From NCBI GenBank assembly GCA_037144095.1, contig JBAWXL010000246.1, positions 1 through 6,790 of the forward strand: a stretch of 6,790 nt of DNA. The letters are read 5' to 3'. The DNA is from CAIXTV01 sp037144095. Its GTDB lineage: Bacteria > Bacteroidota > Bacteroidia > Bacteroidales > CAIXTV01. Shown here piece by piece: positions 1-6,219 of the stretch. The position numbers and the translations under genes were made by a program. How positions within the stretch are numbered: position 1 is the stretch's first letter; every line of letters begins with the position of its first letter. Below the pieces are notes generated by a model. It saw nothing but the letters and a program-made list of their open reading frames with translations. It was not told where the DNA came from and made no database searches.

Positions 1-1534
1 CACAATCGGCATATAAAATGCGGGCCTGCGAGCCAACCACCAGTTTGTTTTTATTAGCTTCTTTAATCCAAAGCATATTGTCGCTGAGTTGCTGTTTGAT
101 TTCGGCAGGAGCTTGCAGGGCAATTTCCTGCAAAACTTCATACGCAATCTGATCAGTGGTGTCGAGGTCTTCGGGTAGGGAAGAAGTGCAAACCCAGCGG
201 AAGGGACCAAAGCCATAATCGAAACACATGGGTCCCATGATGTCCTGCACATAAGATGCATATTTGAACTTGCCATCCGCTTTGAGCACATCGGCACCCG
301 CCCTACCTGATTCGAGGAGGAAAGCATTCCCATAGTCGAAGAAATACATGCCTTTTGCTGTTAGTGTATTGATAGCGGCAACCTGACGGCGCAACGATTG
401 CTGAACTTTCTCTTTAAACAAGACCGGGTTTTCAGCCATCATCGAATTGGCTTCTTCGAAACTTAAACCAACAGGGTAATAGCCTCCCGACCAGGGATTA
501 TGCAATGAAGTTTGGTCGGAGCCTAAGTTGATTACCACATTATGTTCGGCAAAATACTCCCAAAGTTCAACAATATTGCCCTGATAGGCTAAGGAAATGG
601 CTTCTTTTGTCTGCTGAGCCTGAAGGATTCGTTGATGTAGGGAATGAAGGTCGGTGTACACCTCATCAACCCATCCCTGAGAATGACGTTTTTCGACAGC
701 TTTGGGATTAATTTCGGCTATCACCCCAATGCATCCGGCAATTACAGCGGCTTTGGGCTGAGCACCCGACATGCCTCCAAGTCCTGAACTGACAAATATT
801 TTCCCTGCCAAACCTTCGTTGTGGGTTTGTATCCTTCGTCCGGCATTGAGGACAGTGATGGCGGTGCCATGCACTATGCCCTGTGGACCAATATACATAA
901 ATGAGCCAGCAGTCATTTGTCCGTATTGCGAAACGCCTAAGGCATTGAATTTTTCCCAATCGTCGGGTTTGGAATAATTGGGAATGACCATGCCATTGGT
1001 AACCACCACCCGAGGAGCATCTTTATGCGAAGGGAACAAACCCATCGGATGTCCTGAATATAGCACCAGGGTTTGCTCATCGATCATTTGAGCAAGATAC
1101 TGCATCGTGAGTAGGTATTGTGCCCAGTTTTGAAAAACAGCTCCATTGCCACCATAGGTAATAAGTTCGTGAGGATGTTGGGCAACTGCATCATCCAGAT
1201 TATTGGACAGCATTAGCATGATGGCGGCTGCCTGACGGGATTGATGCGGAAAATCGTTGATGCTTCGTGCAAATATTTTATAATCGGGGCGAAAACGATA
1301 CATATAAATCCTTCCGAATTGCTTTAGTTCGTTGGCAAATTCAGGTGCAAGCACCGCATGATTCTGTGGGGGAAAATAGCGAAGGGCATTTCGTAGGGCA
1401 AGTTTCTTTTCGTCTTTTGTGAGAATATCTTTACGCTTTGGGGCATGGCTTACCTTAGTATCCACCGCAGCAGGAGGTGGCAAAACTTTAGGAATTCCCT
1501 GCAAAATGGCAGCTTGAAATGTGTCTATATTCAT
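1..1534 (-). CDS. hutU: Urocanate hydratase (urocanase), long form, C-terminus cut by window edge
   Basis: Urocanase is the cytoplasmic second enzyme of histidine breakdown. It hydrates urocanate to 4-imidazolone-5-propionate using tightly bound NAD+ as an electrophile. The frame is open for 511 codons from ATG at 1534 to the window edge, with no stop or frameshift. Visible family blocks are LALRNALRYFPP near the N-terminus, YGGNG (127-131), SGHPMGLFPS (160-169), the glycine-rich SGLGGMSGAQ (250-259, NAD-binding region), LGSDQTSLHNP, and GFGPFRWVCTS around C449. From memory it resembles the roughly 670-residue form shared by animals and Bacteroidota more than the roughly 555-residue Bacillus/Pseudomonas form, so about 160 C-terminal residues should lie outside the window. 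Other hut genes may follow off the left edge. The start is the first ATG of the frame, with no Shine-Dalgarno sequence. The gene looks more GC-rich than its neighbours. Product identity is very secure. Confidence 0.96.
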   Translation of the reverse strand, partial: MNIDTFQAAILQGIPKVLPPPAAVDTKVSHAPKRKDILTKDEKKLALRNALRYFPPQNHAVLAPEFANELKQFGRIYMYRFRPDYKIFARSINDFPHQSRQAAAIMLMLSNNLDDAVAQHPHELITYGGNGAVFQNWAQYLLTMQYLAQMIDEQTLVLYSGHPMGLFPSHKDAPRVVVTNGMVIPNYSKPDDWEKFNALGVSQYGQMTAGSFMYIGPQGIVHGTAITVLNAGRRIQTHNEGLAGKIFVSSGLGGMSGAQPKAAVIAGCIGVIAEINPKAVEKRHSQGWVDEVYTDLHSLHQRILQAQQTKEAISLAYQGNIVELWEYFAEHNVVINLGSDQTSLHNPWSGGYYPVGLSFEEANSMMAENPVLFKEKVQQSLRRQVAAINTLTAKGMYFFDYGNAFLLESGRAGADVLKADGKFKYASYVQDIMGPMCFDYGFGPFRWVCTSSLPEDLDTTDQIAYEVLQEIALQAPAEIKQQLSDNMLWIKEANKNKLVVGSQARILYADC

Positions 1535-1561
1535 GGGATTTTTCGGTTTAAAATGAGTGTT

Positions 1562-1569
1562 CAAAAGTA
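1562..1569 (-). promoter_or_regulatory. Candidate -7 element for hutU (TACTTTTG)
   Basis: On the minus strand this reads TACTTTTG, a full match to the Bacteroidota -7 consensus TAnnTTTG. It lies 27 bases upstream of the hutU ATG, which would give a leader of roughly 20 bases. No TTTG -33 box is visible at the usual 19-21 base spacing, so the call rests on one short motif. Confidence 0.35.
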
Positions 1570-1590
1570 GAAATAATTTTTAATAGGAAG

Positions 1591-1622
1591 AGACTTTTAG
1601 ACTTTTAGTGGTGTAGACTTTT
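1591..1622. repeat. Three short direct repeats of AGACTTTT
   Basis: AGACTTTT occurs at 1591-1598, 1599-1606 (directly abutting) and 1615-1622. It lies just upstream of hutU. It is probably low-complexity intergenic sequence; no function can be assigned. Confidence 0.55.
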
Positions 1623-1710
1623 GGGAAGCAGTTGAAATGGGGAATTATAGAATTTGCTATGTTGGCGATTTAGTGATTTGGTAATTTGAAGAAGCAGTAA
1701 CGCGAAGTTT

Positions 1711-1740
1711 CACAAAGGTTTTACACAAAGATACACAAAG
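1711..1740. repeat. Three short direct repeats of CACAAAG
   Basis: CACAAAG occurs at 1711-1717, 1724-1730 and 1734-1740, spaced 13 and 10 bases. Similar CACAAAG-rich strings recur between genes in many Bacteroidota, as far as I recall. With the palindrome 12 bases downstream it may form one dispersed repeat unit. Confidence 0.6.
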
Positions 1741-1752
1741 GGTAATTCATTG

Positions 1753-1772
1753 CCGTTGGTTTCAACCAACGG
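1753..1772. repeat. REP-like perfect palindrome in the intergenic region
   Basis: CCGTTGGTT and AACCAACGG are perfect 9-base inverted arms around a TC centre. The element is GC-rich in an AT-rich spacer. It resembles dispersed CCGTTGG...CCAACGG palindromes I associate with Bacteroidota genomes, which in REP systems are mobilised by RAYT-type (TnpA_REP) transposases encoded elsewhere. No transposase is visible here. It could also act as a bidirectional hairpin, but no T-tract follows on the plus strand, so an intrinsic terminator is unlikely. Confidence 0.65.
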
Positions 1773-1814
1773 GCTAAAAAGATAAAATGATGTGGCTTTA
1801 GTTTAATATTGTGA

Positions 1815-1992
1815 TTGCAAATTACCCTATTTTTAGAACGGTATTGCAAATTCATTTCAATATAAACATTTTTCAAGCAATTGAGAAATATCTTTAGTGT
1901 TATCTTTAAAATGATTAAACCTAAAATGAAAATATTAACAATATAAATGCCAAAATATATTTATTAGCAAAGAATTGATTATATTTGCAAAT
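1815..1992. promoter_or_regulatory. Three copies of TTGCAAAT upstream of the kinase gene (possible operator set)
   Basis: TTGCAAAT occurs at 1815-1822, 1844-1851 and 1985-1992. The first two sit in a 10-base direct repeat ATTGCAAATT with starts 29 bases apart. The third is part of the perfect palindrome ATTTGCAAAT (1983-1992), which overlaps a TATATTTG promoter-like element. Recurrence in one short region suggests a regulator site, but the sequence is AT-rich and no regulator is identified. Confidence 0.3.
1980..1987 (+). promoter_or_regulatory. Candidate -7 element for the sensor kinase (TATATTTG)
   Basis: TATATTTG fully matches TAnnTTTG. It would start transcription near 1993, giving a leader of about 120 bases before the ATG at 2116. 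No good -33 TTTG is present at the standard distance. Weaker 7-of-8 matches (TATCTTTA at 1889 and 1901, TATATTTA at 2047) are alternatives in this AT-rich region. Confidence 0.3.
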
Positions 1993-2115
1993 GAAAAAAG
2001 AGAACAAGCTTGGTTTGACATTATATTTCTTTAATTGAATATTATTTATATTTAAGTCTATTAGTAAAATGCTTATACAATGTAATTTCACTTATATCAA
2101 CATCGCATAACCCAG

Positions 2116-5100
2116 ATGAACAAAAAGAAACTATATATTTTATTAGTCTATTTAATTCATTTTGCTGTAGGGTTTTCGCAAACTACTCCTATTGTTTGGA
2201 AACCAGACAATGAGGTGGTTTTCTATACTTATCCTGCACTACCTTGTAAAATCGGTGGATTCTCTCAGGATAAATACGGATACATTTGGATAGGCTCAAC
2301 AGATGGTTTATATCGTTTTGATGGGGATAATTTCAAGCGCTATGTTCACGAAAAAGATAATCCGAAATCGCTTGCAAGTAATTCATGTTTTCCTTATCTT
2401 GCTGATTCGCATGGCATGTTATGGATTAAAACCGTTTCAGGTTTAAGCATTCTGAATACTTCAACCTATATCTTTCGAAACTTTAATTATTCGGATACTT
2501 TGTTTAATGATTTTGTATCCGGCGTGGTAGAAGATAATACTAATACTATCTGGATCAGTTCTTCAGGAAGAAAAAACCTTACAAAATATGAACAGGCAAA
2601 AGATAAATTTACAACTTTCACTGTGCCCGATTCACTATATATAAAAAACATGCGCACCTTTGATCTGGCACAGAGCAAAGTTGGTTTTCTATATATTGCT
2701 ACTGATAATGGGGTATTGACTTTTAACATATTGAATGAGAATTTTGGAAAAAGAATCCCGGGTACATTTCCAGGATATGGAGATAAACTGGTATTTTGGC
2801 CCACTCAATGCCTATGGACTAGCAAGGATGGAACACTATATACCGGATATTGGAACAGTCCGCGTGGGATAATTCCAATTGGAGTTAAACCTAAGGAATC
2901 TGAGTTCACGAAATATACTAATATTCTTGTTGATGACAATTTTTATAACACCAGCATTATTACCCAAAAATCAGATAGTGAATTGTGGGTAGGGACTTCT
3001 TTAGGAGGTTTGTTTGTTTTCAATACGAACTCAAAGAAATACGTTTCAATTCAACATCAACCGGATAATCCACTGTCTTTTCCTGATGAGCAGAACCCTA
3101 TAATAAGCCATATCTTCAAAGATAAATCCGGATGTACCTGGTTCAATGTAGGAAATAAAATTGTGAAAGCCGACCCCTACGACCAATTGGTGAAGAGTTA
3201 TGATATTCGGAAATTATGTAAAATCGACCCTAAAACCGAGTTCAATTTAAACTCTGTTGTAAAGGTGAAAGATCAAAACAAACTCTTTATAGGAACCTGG
3301 GATGCCGCAGGTCTTTACGAAGTAGATTTGAAAAACAATACACTGAAAGTTAATAAAACCTATAGAGATAAGAATCAAAAGGAATGCGGCATACAGGAAA
3401 TCATTAAAGATCACAATGGAGATTACCTTGCTATTTCACAATTTCAAATCATGAAATACGACAAGATAAAGGGGAAATTCATTCCTTTAAAGGTATATCC
3501 TGATTTTCCGGTTGGCAAAGGAACCAATTTTTCGCTGACATCTGTATTAGAAGACAGCCACGGGCATCTATGGATGGGGACTTATATGCATGGTGTGTAC
3601 GATTATAACCCTGAAGATCATATTTGCACACATTACTCAAAGAAATTATATAACCCAATATATATTGGCTCTGATATCATTAAACCATGTTTCGAAGACA
3701 AGGACGGAAACATTTGGTTTAGCTCCTTTGATGGCATTTTTACCTTCATTCGTAAGAACAGAAGTTTCATTTGCATGTCTTACAAACCAAATGATAAAAG
3801 TTATAACGACGGCAGGGATTTGATTAAAGACAAAAAAGGAAACATCTGGCGAAGTAGTGTGGGGGGAGGACTCCAGAAATATAATTCTCAAACCGGAATG
3901 TTTGATTTTGTTTCTACTAATGTTGACACACGGCAAATAACCCTTGATGGTATGACGGAAGATAACAGGGGGTATATTTGGATGAGTACGGATGAAGAGA
4001 TTTGTCGTTTTGATCCTATCCATAATCAATTCCTGTTTCCAAAACAAGCCATGCATTTGGAAATGGGAGCCAGGATTGTAGGTTTTTGCAATGAAGATGG
4101 AACACTTTATACTTCTGATGGAACCACTCTTTACGAAACAAATACCAATTTGTTTAATGGTAATACTCAACTTCCTGATATTGTATTCAACAATTTTAAA
4201 GTACTCAATCGCGACACCGTCTTTTCTGAGAACCTGAATGATATTAATGAAATTACACTTCCTTACAATAAAAACTTTATTTCTATCGAATTTGCTGCAC
4301 TTAACTTCTCGCATAGCGAAAACAATCAATATGCTTATAAATTAGAAGGAGTTGATAATGATTGGGTGATGAGCGGCAATAAAAATGAAGCTTCCTATAG
4401 CAATCTCGATCCAGGCAAATATGTGTTTTATGTTAAAGCAAGTAATAATACAGGTTTATGGAATGAAAAAGGAAAATCGCTGATTATTATTATTACACCT
4501 CCTTGGTGGCAAACCTGGTGGTTTAGAATATGTGTGGTAATGGTGATAATTGTGACTTTACTTTTGGGTATACGACTATATACACGCCGCAAATTGCGTA
4601 TTTACAAAACGGAATTTGAAAAACAACAGGCATTAGATCAGGAACGTACGCGCATTAGCCGCGACTTGCATGATGAAGTAGGGTCCACCTTGAGTTCCAT
4701 TAATATTATTGCCAATATGGATGAAAAATCAGCCATGCATCCCGAAGAAAAGCTCTATAGGATAAAAAATCAAACGCATACAGTGCTCGAAAAAATGAGT
4801 GAAATCATTTGGATGATGAATCCTGCGAATAACTCTTTGGAGAATATTTTCACCCATATCAAAGAATATGCTTCTGAATTATTAGAAGCAAAAAACATAG
4901 AGTTTGGTTTTGTTGCCAAAGGCGATATATCTGCCATTCATATTCCTATGGAGCAAAGGCGCGACCTCTACCTGATTATGAAAGAAGCCATCAATAACCT
5001 TGCAAAATACTCGGCATGTTCTCAAGCTATCCTTCAGGTAACTATTGAAAATGGGAATTTGATAATAAAGGTTACTGATAACGGCATTGGGTTTGATGAT

Positions 5101-5229
5101 GTATTAAAATCGTCAGGGAATGGTTTGGTCAACATGCGTAAGAGAGCAGAAGGATTGAATGCCCAATTTCAAATAGATTCAGTCTTAAACAGTGGCACTT
5201 GCATCAGTTTAATTATGCCCATCGCATGA
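2116..5229 (+). CDS. Membrane sensor histidine kinase with two seven-bladed propellers and Y_Y_Y domain
   Basis: This is the sensor half of a two-component system. An N-terminal signal peptide (about 1-21, ending GFSQ) exports the sensor to the periplasm. It holds 14 Reg_prop-like repeats of the form D-x-x-G-x-(I/L)-W-(I/M)-G. Their key W/Y/F/L positions are about 58, 103, 146, 193, 242, 291, 342, 391, 438, 486, 534, 578, 622 and 665, a 43-51 residue period that fits two seven-bladed propellers. A Y_Y_Y domain (about 720-795, with YKLEG and NDWV) and one transmembrane helix (about 801-820) follow. The cytoplasmic part has HisKA_3 with phospho-acceptor H852 in RDLHDEVGS. Its HATPase has N-box KEAINNLAKYS (956-966), DNGIGFD (988-994) and GNGLVNMRKR (1001-1010). 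All catalytic motifs look intact. Unlike hybrid HTCS proteins it has no receiver or AraC domain; the regulator is the separate next gene. The ligand is unknown. Related sensors often read glycans, but no glycan-utilisation gene is visible. No Shine-Dalgarno sequence is seen. Confidence 0.95.
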   Translation: MNKKKLYILLVYLIHFAVGFSQTTPIVWKPDNEVVFYTYPALPCKIGGFSQDKYGYIWIGSTDGLYRFDGDNFKRYVHEKDNPKSLASNSCFPYLADSHGMLWIKTVSGLSILNTSTYIFRNFNYSDTLFNDFVSGVVEDNTNTIWISSSGRKNLTKYEQAKDKFTTFTVPDSLYIKNMRTFDLAQSKVGFLYIATDNGVLTFNILNENFGKRIPGTFPGYGDKLVFWPTQCLWTSKDGTLYTGYWNSPRGIIPIGVKPKESEFTKYTNILVDDNFYNTSIITQKSDSELWVGTSLGGLFVFNTNSKKYVSIQHQPDNPLSFPDEQNPIISHIFKDKSGCTWFNVGNKIVKADPYDQLVKSYDIRKLCKIDPKTEFNLNSVVKVKDQNKLFIGTWDAAGLYEVDLKNNTLKVNKTYRDKNQKECGIQEIIKDHNGDYLAISQFQIMKYDKIKGKFIPLKVYPDFPVGKGTNFSLTSVLEDSHGHLWMGTYMHGVYDYNPEDHICTHYSKKLYNPIYIGSDIIKPCFEDKDGNIWFSSFDGIFTFIRKNRSFICMSYKPNDKSYNDGRDLIKDKKGNIWRSSVGGGLQKYNSQTGMFDFVSTNVDTRQITLDGMTEDNRGYIWMSTDEEICRFDPIHNQFLFPKQAMHLEMGARIVGFCNEDGTLYTSDGTTLYETNTNLFNGNTQLPDIVFNNFKVLNRDTVFSENLNDINEITLPYNKNFISIEFAALNFSHSENNQYAYKLEGVDNDWVMSGNKNEASYSNLDPGKYVFYVKASNNTGLWNEKGKSLIIIITPPWWQTWWFRICVVMVIIVTLLLGIRLYTRRKLRIYKTEFEKQQALDQERTRISRDLHDEVGSTLSSINIIANMDEKSAMHPEEKLYRIKNQTHTVLEKMSEIIWMMNPANNSLENIFTHIKEYASELLEAKNIEFGFVAKGDISAIHIPMEQRRDLYLIMKEAINNLAKYSACSQAILQVTIENGNLIIKVTDNGIGFDDVLKSSGNGLVNMRKRAEGLNAQFQIDSVLNSGTCISLIMPIA

Positions 5230-5238
5230 TTATGCTAT
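5221..5238. promoter_or_regulatory. Palindromic operator candidate, copy 1 (upstream of the response regulator)
   Basis: ATCGCAT-GATT-ATGCTAT is an inverted repeat with 7-base arms, a 4-base centre and one mismatch. It overlaps the last two sense codons and the stop of the kinase gene. A second, perfect copy with the same GATT centre lies at 5950-5967. In both cases the palindrome begins 40 bases before an AATTTTG-type -7 element and abuts the -33 position, as expected for an activator touching RNA polymerase. The bound factor is not known; the neighbouring LuxR-type regulator is the obvious candidate. Confidence 0.5.
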
Positions 5239-5268
5239 TTCAAAACCCTATGCAATACAGTAATTTTG
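5238..5268 (+). promoter_or_regulatory. Candidate promoter of the response regulator
   Basis: TAATTTTG at 5261-5268 matches the Bacteroidota -7 consensus TAnnTTTG. TTTC at 5238-5241 is a three-of-four match to the -33 TTTG, with a 19-base spacer. Transcription would begin near 5274, leaving only about 10 bases before the ATG at 5284. The regulator could thus be transcribed from here as well as by read-through from the kinase gene. Confidence 0.45.
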
Positions 5269-5283
5269 TAAAAAATTTTACTC

Positions 5284-5925
5284 ATGGAAAAGTTGATTAA
5301 TGTAAGTGTTTTTGAAGATAACGATGACCTGCGCGATAGTCTTTCGATGTTGATAAAAGGTACTCCCGGATTTAGCCTCAGTGGTGCATATCCCCATTGC
5401 AATGCGATTAAAGATGATTTGCAAACCAGTATTCCTGATGTGATACTGATGGACATTGAAATGCCGGGCATCAAAGGAGAGGAAGGTGTGAAAATTGTAA
5501 AGCAACTCTATCCTGATATCGAAGTCATCATGCTTACCGTGTTTGATGATAATCAACATATATTCGACTGTATTTACAATGGAGCAAGTGGCTATCTGTT
5601 GAAAAAAACAAGTCCGGCAAAAATAATGGAAGCCATTGAAGATGTTATGAACGGCGGAGCTCCTATGTCTTCTGGCATAGCACGTAAAACACTTGATTTG
5701 TTCCGAACTCCAACCTTGGCAGCAAAGGCAGACTATCAGCTCACTACCCGCGAAACTGAAGTCTTAAAGTGTATTTCAAAAGGACTCAGTTATAAAATGG
5801 TGGCTGATGAACTTAACATGTCCATTGATACTGTCCGCACACATATTCGACACACTTACGAAAAACTGCATGTTCACAGTCTGAACGAAGCCATTTCGAA
5901 AGCCATTAACGAAAGATTAGTCTAA
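5284..5925 (+). CDS. NarL/LuxR-family response regulator
   Basis: This cytoplasmic DNA-binding response regulator of 213 residues is the usual length for the NarL/FixJ family. The receiver domain (about 5-120) has the acidic pocket E11/D12, phospho-acceptor D57 in LMDIEMPG, T85 in MLTVFDD, and the conserved lysine K107 in GYLLKK. A linker leads to a LuxR-type helix-turn-helix (about 151-210) with LTTRETEVL (153-161), GLSYKMVADELNMS, and the recognition-helix region IDTVRTHIRHTYEKL. Its position 54 bases after a HisKA_3 kinase, on the same strand, marks the two as a cognate pair; HisKA_3 kinases typically partner NarL-type regulators. The ATG at 5284 preserves the first receiver strand. It is preceded by an A/T-rich tract instead of a Shine-Dalgarno sequence, as is normal for the phylum. 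The target genes are unknown, but the palindromes on either side suggest autoregulation and control of the downstream surface protein. Confidence 0.95.
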   Translation: MEKLINVSVFEDNDDLRDSLSMLIKGTPGFSLSGAYPHCNAIKDDLQTSIPDVILMDIEMPGIKGEEGVKIVKQLYPDIEVIMLTVFDDNQHIFDCIYNGASGYLLKKTSPAKIMEAIEDVMNGGAPMSSGIARKTLDLFRTPTLAAKADYQLTTRETEVLKCISKGLSYKMVADELNMSIDTVRTHIRHTYEKLHVHSLNEAISKAINERLV

Positions 5926-5949
5926 AACAATCAACACGTTATACCCTCT

Positions 5950-5967
5950 ATCGCATGATTATGCGAT
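5950..5967. promoter_or_regulatory. Palindromic operator candidate, copy 2 (upstream of the collagen-like gene)
   Basis: ATCGCAT-GATT-ATGCGAT is a perfect inverted repeat with 7-base arms. It matches copy 1 at 18 of 19 bases (5950-5968 against 5221-5239). It lies 25 bases after the regulator's stop codon and starts exactly 40 bases before the CAATTTTG element at 5990. It could instead be read as a transcript hairpin ending the regulator mRNA, but no T-run follows it directly, and copy 1 in the same promoter-relative position favours a DNA-binding site. Confidence 0.5.
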
Positions 5968-5997
5968 TGACAAGCGATGAAAATCGTTGCAATTTTG
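5966..5997 (+). promoter_or_regulatory. Candidate promoter for the collagen-like gene
   Basis: CAATTTTG (5990-5997) is a 7-of-8 match to TAnnTTTG. ATTG at 5966-5969 is a three-of-four match to the -33 TTTG, with a 20-base spacer. Transcription would start near 6003, leaving a leader of roughly 215 bases before the ATG at 6220, which is long. A second promoter nearer the gene is possible, but I see no clear TAnnTTTG there. Confidence 0.35.
5973..5988 (+). other. Small hairpin with a GAAA tetraloop
   Basis: AGCGAT and ATCGTT can pair as six base pairs, including one G-U wobble, closed by the GNRA-type loop GAAA. T-rich sequence follows only loosely (CAATTTT, then TTTTT at 6006-6010 and a longer T tract at 6017-6024), so a weak intrinsic terminator for the response regulator is possible but not convincing. 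It also lies between the candidate -33 and -7 boxes. Confidence 0.25.
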
Positions 5998-6219
5998 CAT
6001 CAGAATTTTTCATTGTTCTTTTTTAACCGATCAACGTTTTATCCTTTCAATACAAACCCAATTTTGTTTTGAAGAACTAATAAAAGTACTTCCATATAAA
6101 GTATTTTCATTACTCTCCATTTTGGTGTTTTATAAACTTAGGAATAGTAGAAGATTAGGGGATTAAGAAATAGAATTAATTATTAAATAACTGACAATTG
6201 TAAATTAAAATAACTTATC

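Larger units (their letters stand above)
1535..2115. other. Divergent intergenic region, no gene seen
   Basis: This 581-base AT-rich stretch separates the 5' ends of hutU and the sensor kinase, so it must hold both promoters. I see no open frame of credible length or composition and no tRNA-like or other structured RNA gene. Its content is short direct repeats (1591-1622 and 1711-1740), a REP-like palindrome (1753-1772), three TTGCAAAT copies and isolated promoter-like elements, listed separately. The middle (about 1655-1690) is low-complexity sequence rich in GATTT/AATTTG, as is common between Bacteroidota genes. Confidence 0.7.

Noticed and set aside
708..977. Open frames of 83 and 68 codons inside the urocanase region.
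   Set aside because: They are out-of-frame shadows of the intact, strongly conserved urocanase frame on the minus strand and have no protein-like features.
2015..2020. TTGACA, which resembles an E. coli -35 box, upstream of the kinase.
   Set aside because: There is no good TATAAT at 16-18 bases, and Bacteroidota primary sigma factors use a different promoter consensus.
2102..2108. A half-site ATCGCAT just before the kinase start, which could be a third operator.
   Set aside because: The second arm is absent and there is no -7 element at the 40-base spacing. A 7-base match is expected by chance at this window size, and ATGCGAT also occurs inside the regulator coding sequence at 5402.
3646..4329. 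A 227-codon minus-strand frame antisense to the kinase.
   Set aside because: It lies fully within the propeller-coding part of the kinase, whose repeats are regular and intact; the antisense product shows no domain.
5930..6048. Similar strings ATCAACACGTTATACC (5930-5945) and ATCAACGTTTTATCC (6030-6044) flanking the second palindrome.
   Set aside because: They need gaps to align and have no defined relation to promoters or gene ends; too weak to call a repeat.
5977..6072. A 31-codon plus-strand frame (ATG at 5977, stop at 6070-6072) between the regulator and the collagen-like gene.
   Set aside because: It overlaps the candidate promoter and hairpin, has phenylalanine-rich composition expected from T-rich DNA, and shows no recognisable motif.
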